Positions 1 through 6,157 of a stretch of DNA of 9,313 bases are shown here, piece by piece. Origin of the DNA: an uncultured Ruminococcus sp. GTDB lineage: Bacteria > Bacillota > Clostridia > Oscillospirales > Ruminococcaceae. The stretch is taken from positions 1 to 9,313 of the forward strand of contig CAMWUF010000020.1 in NCBI GenBank assembly GCA_947177375.1. The letters are read 5' to 3'. How positions within the stretch are numbered: position 1 is the stretch's first letter; each line of letters starts with the position of its first letter. The notes beneath the pieces were generated by a model, which was not told the origin of the DNA, did no database searches, and was given only the letters and a program-made list of their open reading frames with translations. The position numbers and the translations under genes are program-made.

Positions 1-43
1 ATGAGGTGGGAGCAGGGTAGATGGGAGGTGAGGAGAGAGAACA
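1..43. other. Purine-rich contig edge of doubtful origin
   Basis: Before the mreB ribosome site the sequence is almost pure G and A with only one C, unlike the AT-rich DNA of the rest of the window. It carries the words GTGGG and AGATG in the same order as the Nextera read-2 adapter, but the agreement is poor and the spacing differs by three bases. It may be a real purine-rich leader or a low-quality contig end. The frame happens to stay open from an ATG at base 1, which would add 19 residues with no counterpart in MreB proteins. Confidence 0.35.
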
Positions 44-50
44 AAAGGAG
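44..50 (+). promoter_or_regulatory. Ribosome binding site that fixes the mreB start
   Basis: AAAGGAG lies 7 bases before the ATG at 58. The protein from that ATG begins MFTKDIGIDLGTANT, the normal MreB N-terminus, so this site rules out the longer frame that opens at base 1. Confidence 0.8.
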
Positions 51-57
51 AGAAGAC

Positions 58-1080
58 ATGTTTACAAAGGATATTGGCATTGATTTAGGCACGGCAAATA
101 CACTGGTATATATGCGTGGCAAAGGAATTGTACTTCGTGAGCCGTCAGTTGTAGCGGTAAATACCCGCACGGAAAAAGCAAGATATGTTGGCAAAGATGC
201 AAAGCAAATTATCGGACGTACACCAGGTTCTATTGTGGCAGTCAGACCATTAAAAGAGGGCGTTATTGCAGATTTTGATTTGACTGTGACAATGTTGCAG
301 GAATTTATTCATAAAGCTCTGAAAGGACATATTTTTACAAAAGCAAGAGTCATTATTTGTATTCCATCTGGTGTAACATCTGTGGAAAGAAATGCTGTAA
401 GAGAGGCAACTGAAAGTGCTGGTGTGAAACAAGTATTTATTATTGAAGAACCTATGGCAGCGGCAATTGGTGCTGGTTTACCAACGATAGAGCCAACGGG
501 CAGTATGATTGTAGATATTGGCGGTGGCACAAGTGAAGTGGCTGTTGTTTCTATGGGTGGTATTGTCACTTCGCATTCTGTAAAATGTGCGGGTGATGCT
601 TTTGATGCGGCAATTATGAATTTTGTGAAGAAAAAATATAATTTATTAATCGGCGAAAGAACTGCGGAAAATGTAAAATTAACAATTGGGTCAGCATTTC
701 CAGGTGAAAATGAAGATTCTATGGAAATTAAAGGCAGAAATTTATTAAATGGTTTGCCTGAAAATGTAAATGTTTCTTCGGCAGAAATTCGTGATGCTAT
801 GGTAGAGCCATTATCAAGAATATTAGATGCGATTAAGTCTACACTGGAAGAAACACCACCAGAATTATCAGCAGATATTATTGACCAAGGTATCACGCTG
901 GCAGGTGGCGGAGCTTTACTGCGGGGACTTGATAAATTAATTAATCGTGAAACAGGAATTCCTGTTTATATTGCCGAATATCCGTTGGACTGTGTTGCGG
1001 AAGGTGCTGGAAAAGTACTGGAAAATATGGAAAAATATCAGGATACGCTTGTAGAATATTTAAAATATTACGAGAAATAA
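58..1080 (+). CDS. mreB: Rod shape-determining protein MreB (bacterial actin)
   Basis: This 340-residue protein is an actin-fold ATPase that polymerises into membrane-associated filaments and positions the lateral wall synthesis machinery (elongasome). The sequence shows phosphate-1 motif DIGIDLGTANTLVY at residues 5-18, the connecting segment EEPMAAAIGAGLPT in the middle, phosphate-2 motif VDIGGGTSEVAVVS, and the adenosine motif LAGGGALLRGLD near the C-terminus. Length matches the family (about 330-350). The start at 58 is chosen because AAAGGAG lies 7 bases upstream and homologues start at this methionine; an ATG at base 1 in the same frame gives an implausible charged extension. mreC follows after 11 bases, so the genes are almost certainly cotranscribed. 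The promoter lies outside the window. An Mbl or MreBH paralogue cannot be excluded, but the adjacent mreC and mreD favour MreB itself. Confidence 0.96.
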   Translation: MFTKDIGIDLGTANTLVYMRGKGIVLREPSVVAVNTRTEKARYVGKDAKQIIGRTPGSIVAVRPLKEGVIADFDLTVTMLQEFIHKALKGHIFTKARVIICIPSGVTSVERNAVREATESAGVKQVFIIEEPMAAAIGAGLPTIEPTGSMIVDIGGGTSEVAVVSMGGIVTSHSVKCAGDAFDAAIMNFVKKKYNLLIGERTAENVKLTIGSAFPGENEDSMEIKGRNLLNGLPENVNVSSAEIRDAMVEPLSRILDAIKSTLEETPPELSADIIDQGITLAGGGALLRGLDKLINRETGIPVYIAEYPLDCVAEGAGKVLENMEKYQDTLVEYLKYYEK

Positions 1081-1091
1081 GGTGACAGCAT

Positions 1092-1952
1092 ATGATGAAT
1101 TTTCTGAAAAGTATAAAATTTAGAATTATGCTTTGTTTGCTTGCATTGCTGATTGGTATTATGCTATATGCAGTGTTTGTCGGTGGTTATACAATCGGAG
1201 CTGTTAGTTTATTTCAGACTGCAATTGCACCATTTCAAAAAGCTTCTAATGCAATTTCTGAAAAAGTAGAATATGTATTAGATTTATATCGTAATGCGGA
1301 AAGTTATTATGAAGAAAACAGAGAATTACGACAGGAAATTAATAAAATTCATACAGAACTTGCAGATTATGAAGATACGAAAGCAGAATTAGAAAGATTA
1401 CAAGCGTTTATTGGAATTAAAGAAAAACATGATGATTATTCTATGACAGCTCCATTTGATGTGATAGGTTATGTGACAAATGATGTCTATGGGTCTTTTA
1501 TGATTGACGGCGGTTCAGAAGATGGGATTAGTTTATATGATACAGTTGTCAGTGATTTAGGGCTTGTTGGTGTGATTACAGAGCTTGGAGAACATACTTC
1601 AAAAGTAACGACTATTTTATCACCTGATTTGTCAGTTTCGGCTTGTACCAGTGCCTCAAGAGAAAAAGGCATTTTAACAGGAAGTATTTCTCTTGCGATG
1701 GACGGACTTTGTAAATTAGAATATCTTGATAAAGATACCAGTCTGAAAAAAGAAAAAATTATTTTAACAACAGGGGAAAATGGTTTATTTCCTGAAGGCT
1801 ATGTGATTGGTTATGTCAAAGATGTTGCAATGGATGATACAGGATTAACAGCTTATGCTGCAATTGAACCAGCTTCTGATTTGAAAAATTTAAGCATGGT
1901 TGTTGTGATTACAGATTTTAACGGAAAGGCGGAAAGTTTCAATGCAGATTAG
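1092..1952 (+). CDS. mreC: Rod shape-determining protein MreC
   Basis: MreC is a bitopic membrane protein that links cytoplasmic MreB to PBP2 outside the membrane and activates wall elongation. The 286-residue product has a short cytoplasmic N-terminus, one hydrophobic segment at about residues 10-32, a coiled coil at about 45-105 rich in Glu, Lys and Leu (for example ENRELRQEINKIHTELADYE), and the beta-barrel domain from about residue 115 (APFDVIGYV, FMIDGGSEDGI, DLGLVGVI). The C-terminal part keeps the second barrel signature (TTGENGLFPEGYVIGYV). Length is normal. The start has GGTGA 6 bases upstream; a second ATG follows immediately. Its 3' end overlaps mreD by 11 bases, suggesting translational coupling. 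Confidence 0.95.
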   Translation: MMNFLKSIKFRIMLCLLALLIGIMLYAVFVGGYTIGAVSLFQTAIAPFQKASNAISEKVEYVLDLYRNAESYYEENRELRQEINKIHTELADYEDTKAELERLQAFIGIKEKHDDYSMTAPFDVIGYVTNDVYGSFMIDGGSEDGISLYDTVVSDLGLVGVITELGEHTSKVTTILSPDLSVSACTSASREKGILTGSISLAMDGLCKLEYLDKDTSLKKEKIILTTGENGLFPEGYVIGYVKDVAMDDTGLTAYAAIEPASDLKNLSMVVVITDFNGKAESFNAD

Positions 1953-2508
1953 CGTAAAAAATCAGAAAAAAAAATATATGATACTACAAGTGAAAAAATG
2001 GGTGCTGTTTATTTTTTTGATTTTTGTTTGTTATTTATTAGAAACGTCTGGAAGTTATCGTAAGCCATTGTTATTAATTCCGTTAGCGTTGTGTATTGCA
2101 TCTCACACAGGAGAAATTCAGGCAATGTCAGTAGGAGCTGTCTGCGGTTTATTACTGGATATTGCCTGTGCAAAATTAATTGGCTGTAATGGCATTTTAT
2201 TAGTCATCTGTTGCACAGGTGTTTCGCTATTATATCGATATTTATTAAAGCAAAAATTATTAAATATGCTATTTTTAACTGTAATTTGTGTCGTGATACA
2301 AAGCTTTATGGATTATATATTTTATTATGCAATCTGGGATTATGAGGGTTCAGATAAAATTTTGCAAAAATATATTTTGCCAAGTGGTATTATGACAGTG
2401 ATTTCAGCATTTGTATTTTATTTTTTAGTGAAAAAAATTGCTGAAACATGCGGAAGTCATAGAATTCAGAAATTAGAAAAAATGAACTTGTCTACAGATT
2501 CGGATTAA
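1942..2508 (+). CDS. mreD: Rod shape-determining membrane protein MreD
   Basis: This 188-residue, strongly hydrophobic protein fits MreD, the polytopic member of the MreBCD complex needed for elongation. About six membrane segments can be seen, near residues 20-34, 43-54, 60-76, 80-97, 105-125 and 147-164, after a basic N-terminus (QKKKYMILQVKKW). The segment with GAVCGLLLDIACAKLIGCNG matches the conserved G/D-rich loop of the family. The ATG at 1942 lies inside the end of mreC, with a GGAAAG ribosome site at 1931-1936; an internal ATG at 1978 would remove only the basic leader and is less likely. MreD sequences diverge quickly, so position after mreC carries much of the identification. The tail (about 165-188) is soluble and charged. 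Confidence 0.9.
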   Translation: MQISVKNQKKKYMILQVKKWVLFIFLIFVCYLLETSGSYRKPLLLIPLALCIASHTGEIQAMSVGAVCGLLLDIACAKLIGCNGILLVICCTGVSLLYRYLLKQKLLNMLFLTVICVVIQSFMDYIFYYAIWDYEGSDKILQKYILPSGIMTVISAFVFYFLVKKIAETCGSHRIQKLEKMNLSTDSD

Positions 2509-2536
2509 TATTTTATATTTTAAGGGTGTTAGTATT

Positions 2537-4705
2537 ATGATGCGAAATATTTCAGATTATGTCAAAATTGTACTGTCAGTGCTGTTAGTGCTGACATGTA
2601 CTTGTTTTTGTGCATTACGGCTCATGAAGATTCAAGTTGTAGAATCAGATAGTTATCACAAAGATACATCTGTACAGTCGGTTTATACACAAAAAATTTC
2701 TGCAACACGTGGTGAAATTATTGACGTAGATGGAAATGTCATTGTTGGTAATCATGTGACTTATGCAGTGATGATTGATGAAGCAAATTTTCCGTCTGAT
2801 AATCAGAAAGCAAATGAAATTTTATTAAGATTAGTGCAGATTTTGTCAGATTCTAAAACAGAATGGTCTGATACATTGCCGATTTCGTTAAATTCGCCTT
2901 ATCGGTTCCGTGTTGATGTATCAGATGATGAATTAAATGCCATGAAAAAAAAAATCGGTGTGAATAACTATGCAACAGCTGATGACTGCATGGAAATTTT
3001 ATGTGAAAGTTATGAAATTTCAGAAAATTATACACCTAGACAACAACGCATGATTGCAGGCTTGCGTTATGCCATGTTGCAATATGATTTTTCTATGACA
3101 AATAAATTTCAAGTCGCAGATGAATTATCTATGGATGTTGTCACGGAAATTTCGCAATTATCTTTGCAATTACATGGTGTTGTGGTTGAACAGATTCCAG
3201 AGCGTAGGATTGAAATTGGTGATGTTATCCCTCATGAAATTGGGTCTACAGGTTTTATTTATGCCGAAGATGCCGAAGAATATAAAGCAAAGGGCTATTC
3301 TATGGATGCTATTGTTGGTAGAAGTGGAATTGAAAAAGCTCTGGAGGAAGAATTGCAGGGAAAAGAGGGAACTCGAAAAATTGTATTTGAAAAAGGGGAA
3401 TTAATTTCTGATGAAATTATAGAACCTGTCATTTCTGGAAATACAATAAAATTAACGATTAATAGTGAATTTCAAAGAGGATTACAAAAAATTCTGGAAA
3501 ATTTCCTTGATGATTTCAGTGGCTATAATATGAAAAAAGATGAGGACGGCAATGTAATTAATAATGGTGCTTTAGTTGTCTTAGATGCAAAAACAGGAGC
3601 TATTTTAGGAGAAGCGACTGCACCAACTTATGATTTGAAATTATATTCTGAAAATTATGAAGAATTATTAAATGATGTCGGAAAGCCATTAGTTAACCGT
3701 GCGACTAGGGGCTTATATCGCCCAGGTTCTACTTTTAAGACAATTACTGCAACAGCTGGCTTAAATGAAGGACTTGTAACAGGTGATACTAGTTTTTATT
3801 GTCAGAGAGATTATCAATATTTTGATGTGACATTTAGTTGTACAGGCTATCATAGTAATATTGGTGTGAAAAGAGCATTAATGGTTTCTTGTAACTCGTA
3901 TTTTTATGAATTATCTAAAATGCTGAATATTGATAAAATTGCAGAATATGCTAATTTATATGGCATTGGACAAAATACGGGCATTGAAACAGGTGATGTT
4001 GTTGGTTACATGGCAACTCCAGAACAATATGAAAAATTAAATGTAGAATGGACAGCAGGACAAGTCTTACAAGCGGGAATCGGTAATGGTGAAACTATGG
4101 TAACGCCTTTACAATTAGCTTGTGTGGCTTGTACTATCGCAAATGAGGGTGTCCGTTATGAGCCGTATCTGGTTGATAGCATTTGGGATTATAGCCAAAA
4201 TAAATGTATTAAAAAAACAAAGCCTACGATTGCTTCCAGAATTGATTTGCAATATGATGATGTATATGAAACAATTGAACAAGGTATGATTATGGCATCT
4301 GGTAATAGTTTTCCGTCAAAATATTCACTCCAGAATCTGGGCTATAAAGTCGCTATTAAAACTGGTACACCACAATCAGATAGTCATTATCAGGATTCTG
4401 TGTTTATTGGCTATGCACCAACAGATGACCCACAAATTGCCTTTGCTGGTGTTGTAGAGGGTGGAGAATATTCTAAATATATGATTCGTTCTATATTAGA
4501 ACTTTATGACAAAATCTATAACGAAGATGAAAAAGATGATGAAGATGATGACGACAGAGACAATGAAGATAATGACGACAGAGATAACAAAGATGATGAC
4601 GATAGAGATAACGAAGATGATGACGATAGAGACAATGAAGATAATGACGACAGAGATAACGAAGATGATGACGATAGAGACAATGAAGATGATGATGAAG
4701 AATAA
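2537..4705 (+). CDS. mrdA: Class B penicillin-binding protein 2 (elongasome transpeptidase) with acidic repeat tail
   Basis: This 722-residue protein is a D,D-transpeptidase that crosslinks peptidoglycan outside the membrane during elongation. It has one membrane anchor at about residues 8-30, a dimerisation domain opening with RGEIIDVDG at 58-66, and a transpeptidase domain with all three catalytic motifs: STFK at 398-401 (nucleophile Ser398), SCN at 451-453 and KTGT at 608-611. The region between 90 and 300 is longer than in E. coli PBP2. Residues 663-722 form an odd C-terminal extension: 44 of 60 residues are Asp or Glu, arranged as repeats of DDDDRDNE. By topology this tail should be outside the cell. 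The gene follows mreD by 28 bases with AAGGGTG as ribosome site, so it belongs to the mre operon. Its SEDS partner RodA is not encoded in the window. The symbol mrdA rests on context; clostridial annotations often say only PBP2. Confidence 0.92.
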   Translation: MMRNISDYVKIVLSVLLVLTCTCFCALRLMKIQVVESDSYHKDTSVQSVYTQKISATRGEIIDVDGNVIVGNHVTYAVMIDEANFPSDNQKANEILLRLVQILSDSKTEWSDTLPISLNSPYRFRVDVSDDELNAMKKKIGVNNYATADDCMEILCESYEISENYTPRQQRMIAGLRYAMLQYDFSMTNKFQVADELSMDVVTEISQLSLQLHGVVVEQIPERRIEIGDVIPHEIGSTGFIYAEDAEEYKAKGYSMDAIVGRSGIEKALEEELQGKEGTRKIVFEKGELISDEIIEPVISGNTIKLTINSEFQRGLQKILENFLDDFSGYNMKKDEDGNVINNGALVVLDAKTGAILGEATAPTYDLKLYSENYEELLNDVGKPLVNRATRGLYRPGSTFKTITATAGLNEGLVTGDTSFYCQRDYQYFDVTFSCTGYHSNIGVKRALMVSCNSYFYELSKMLNIDKIAEYANLYGIGQNTGIETGDVVGYMATPEQYEKLNVEWTAGQVLQAGIGNGETMVTPLQLACVACTIANEGVRYEPYLVDSIWDYSQNKCIKKTKPTIASRIDLQYDDVYETIEQGMIMASGNSFPSKYSLQNLGYKVAIKTGTPQSDSHYQDSVFIGYAPTDDPQIAFAGVVEGGEYSKYMIRSILELYDKIYNEDEKDDEDDDDRDNEDNDDRDNKDDDDRDNEDDDDRDNEDNDDRDNEDDDDRDNEDDDEE
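4544..4687 (+). repeat. 24-bp tandem repeat, six copies, encoding acidic octads
   Basis: Six head-to-tail 24-base units encode DDDDRDNE, DNDDRDNK, DDDDRDNE, DDDDRDNE, DNDDRDNE and DDDDRDNE; a partial unit (DDDEE) then runs to the PBP2 stop. Units 4 and 6 are identical. Units 1-3 and 4-6 differ at only four bases in 72, so a block duplication is likely. Because 24 is a multiple of three, gain or loss of units keeps the reading frame. The opposite strand has an open Ser/Leu-rich frame that is only a by-product of the repeat. Confidence 0.95.
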
Positions 4706-4786
4706 TATTTTTTCGTTGAAATTCCTAATTTTACAAGTTGAAATTTAACAATTTTCACAAAAATATGGCAAATGCCCTAAATAAAT

Positions 4787-4814
4787 TTGACAAAATTCAT
4801 ATTTGTGCTATAAT
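4787..4814 (+). promoter_or_regulatory. Sigma-A type promoter for the minD-mgsA unit
   Basis: A perfect TTGACA -35 box (4787-4792) is followed after 16 bases by a perfect TATAAT -10 box (4809-4814), which is preceded by TG at 4806-4807 (extended -10). Transcription would start near 4821 and give a leader of about 59 bases before the TTG start at 4880. The surrounding 4706-4879 interval is AT-rich and shows no convincing terminator after the PBP2 gene, so readthrough from the mre operon is also possible. No operator or riboswitch is evident. Confidence 0.78.
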
Positions 4815-4863
4815 TATAATTAAGTATAGTTGATAAATGCTTGTGATATGTTGATTGATTTGG

Positions 4864-4871
4864 AAAGGAGG
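4864..4871 (+). promoter_or_regulatory. Strong ribosome binding site for a TTG start
   Basis: AAAGGAGG lies 8 bases before TTG at 4880. The next in-frame methionine is at residue 52, beyond the Walker A motif, so this site and TTG must be the real start. Confidence 0.88.
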
Positions 4872-4879
4872 CGTTCTGT

Positions 4880-5623
4880 TTGGCAAAAGAACCAAAATTA
4901 ATTGCAATTACTTCTGGTAAAGGTGGTACTGGTAAATCCTCTATTAGTTATGGGATTGGCTATACACTTGCAAAACAAGGACACCGCACGTTAATTATTG
5001 AACTTGATTTCGGCTTGCGTTGTTTGGATATTATGTTTGGTATGAATGGGAATGTAAACTATGATTTAGGTAATGTGTTAAAACAAAAGATGCCTATTTT
5101 AGATGCTGTAACCCGTGTACCATCAGCAAGTAATCTGGAAATTTTATGTGCTCCCAAAGACCCGTTTATGACAGTAACTGCAAAGCAAGTTGTGGATATT
5201 TGCAAAAGTATCAGAAAATTTTATGATTTTATTATTATTGATACTGGTGCAGGTATCAGTTCCCATGTATTTGATATTGTGGAACAGGCAAATTTAATTC
5301 TGGTTGTGACAACACCTGACCCAATTTGTATTCGTGACGCTACTATGATGTCAGATGAGTTTTATACTCGTGGCAATAAACGACAGAGATTAATTATTAA
5401 TAAAGTCAGTCCAGAAACAATTCGTAGTCATATGATTAATCATTTAGATGAAATTATTGACGCAGTAGGAATTCAGCTTTTAGGCGTGATTCCTGACGAT
5501 TTCATGTTGAAAGAAGCAACTGGAAAAGGAAAAGTCCTTCCAGTAGATGCCCCAAGTCTGGCGGCATTTGATGCTATTTCTAAGCGATTGACTGGCGAAC
5601 AAGTTCCGCTGGTGATTAAATAA
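4880..5623 (+). CDS. MinD/ParA-family ATPase without a visible membrane-targeting helix
   Basis: This 247-residue protein is a deviant Walker A ATPase of the MinD branch, which in other bacteria binds membranes in the ATP state and helps place the division site. The sequence shows KGGTGKSS at 14-21 (signature Lys14, catalytic Lys19), IELDFGLRCLD at 40-50 matching the MinD DxDxGLRNLD motif, and the Walker B/switch II stretch IIIDTGAGIS at 118-127 where MinD normally has IIDSPAGIE. It ends in KRLTGEQVPLVIK, the point where typical MinD continues for about 20 residues into an amphipathic membrane-targeting helix; none is present, and the bases after the stop do not encode one. No minC or minE is nearby. 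It starts at TTG after a strong ribosome site and has its own promoter. It may be a true MinD with altered anchoring or another MinD-like regulator, so no symbol is given. Confidence 0.88.
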   Translation: MAKEPKLIAITSGKGGTGKSSISYGIGYTLAKQGHRTLIIELDFGLRCLDIMFGMNGNVNYDLGNVLKQKMPILDAVTRVPSASNLEILCAPKDPFMTVTAKQVVDICKSIRKFYDFIIIDTGAGISSHVFDIVEQANLILVVTTPDPICIRDATMMSDEFYTRGNKRQRLIINKVSPETIRSHMINHLDEIIDAVGIQLLGVIPDDFMLKEATGKGKVLPVDAPSLAAFDAISKRLTGEQVPLVIK

Positions 5624-5630
5624 GAAATAA

Positions 5631-5644
5631 ACCGCTCCAGCGGT
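5631..5644 (+). other. Small hairpin just before the mgsA ribosome site
   Basis: ACCGC and GCGGT flank the four-base loop TCCA in the 41-base gap between the minD-like gene and mgsA. No T-run follows, so it is not an intrinsic terminator. It directly abuts the AGAAAGGA ribosome site (5645-5652), which lies a rather long 12 bases from the ATG. It could affect mRNA stability or mgsA translation, or be chance. Confidence 0.4.
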
Positions 5645-5664
5645 AGAAAGGAATGATATAAGTT

Positions 5665-6066
5665 ATGACAATTGCTTTAATTGCACATGATGCAAAAAAA
5701 GAATTGATGATACAGTTTTGTACTGCATATTGTGGCATTCTGTCAAGATATGATTTATGTGCCACGGGTACAACAGGAAAAGTTGTAGGAGAAGCAACAG
5801 GCTTGCCAATACGGAAATATTTTAGTGGTTCACAAGGTGGCGGTGAGCAGATTGCAGCAAGAATTTCTTGCAATGAAGTTGATGTGTTATTATTTTTCCG
5901 TGACCCGAATCCAAGATCAACGGAATTTAATGACATGACGCTATTGCGTTTGTGTGATGTGCATAATGTTCCTATGGCAACAAATATTGCAACAGCAGAA
6001 GCTTTAATTATGGCTTTAGAAAGAGGCGATTTGGACTGGCGGGAAATTGGCAGTCCGTCTCTGTAA
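5665..6066 (+). CDS. mgsA: Methylglyoxal synthase family protein, divergent active site
   Basis: Methylglyoxal synthase converts dihydroxyacetone phosphate to methylglyoxal and phosphate, a cytosolic bypass of lower glycolysis. This 133-residue protein is close to the length of the Bacillus enzyme. It keeps the N-terminal IALIAHD motif (His8-Asp9), Lys12, the phosphate-binding ATGTTG loop at 33-38, Ser54-Gly55, FFRDP at 77-81 and the PMATNIATAE segment at 103-112. Aligned from memory with the E. coli and B. subtilis enzymes, two residues assigned to catalysis are changed: E. coli Asp71 in GGDQQ falls at Gly60 (GGGEQ, with Glu61 next), and His98 falls at Glu87 (STEFND for QPHEPD). Asp101 may correspond to Asp90. 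The fold is clear; activity is uncertain. It follows the MinD-like gene by 41 bases and probably shares its transcript, an association also common in Clostridium. Confidence 0.86.
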   Translation: MTIALIAHDAKKELMIQFCTAYCGILSRYDLCATGTTGKVVGEATGLPIRKYFSGSQGGGEQIAARISCNEVDVLLFFRDPNPRSTEFNDMTLLRLCDVHNVPMATNIATAEALIMALERGDLDWREIGSPSL

Positions 6067-6094
6067 TTTTAAAAAAATTAAAAAATAAGACTGT

Positions 6095-6130
6095 TATGCC
6101 TCTGGATAGTAATCAAAATTCAGAGGCATA
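6095..6130. repeat. 10-bp perfect inverted repeat in the mgsA-hsdS gap
   Basis: TATGCCTCTG (6095-6104) and CAGAGGCATA (6121-6130) are exact reverse complements around a 16-base loop; two more pairs, one of them G-T, can extend the stem inward. On the + strand no T-run follows, so it is not a standard terminator for mgsA. On the minus strand the stem is followed after a few bases by a T-rich run (complement of 6066-6090), so it resembles a terminator for leftward transcription, although no leftward gene is visible. It could be a terminator relic, an mRNA-stabilising hairpin or a protein-binding site. Confidence 0.7.
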
Positions 6131-6157
6131 GGAAGTAAATGGTTCAAGGAGTACTAA

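Noticed and set aside
1..57. In-frame 19-residue N-terminal extension of MreB from ATG at base 1
   Set aside because: It is compositionally odd, has no family counterpart, and a good ribosome site precedes the ATG at 58.
309..896. 195-residue open frame on the minus strand inside mreB
   Set aside because: It lies fully within a well-conserved MreB gene and resembles no recognisable protein; it is a shadow frame.
4715..4745. Direct repeat GTTGAAATT at 4715 and 4737
   Set aside because: Nine bases in very AT-rich DNA with no further structure; likely chance.
4516..4758. Ser/Leu-rich open frame on the minus strand
   Set aside because: It is the complement of the Asp-codon tandem repeat at the PBP2 3' end, with no other coding sign.
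4767..4776. GGCA-AA-TGCC palindrome after the PBP2 gene as a terminator
   Set aside because: A four-base stem with a two-base loop and no following T-run is too weak.
6067..6157. T-box leader for hisS-aspS displaced upstream of hsdS
   Set aside because: No T-box consensus (AGGGTGG-type) or specifier-stem arrangement is visible, and the interval is too short.
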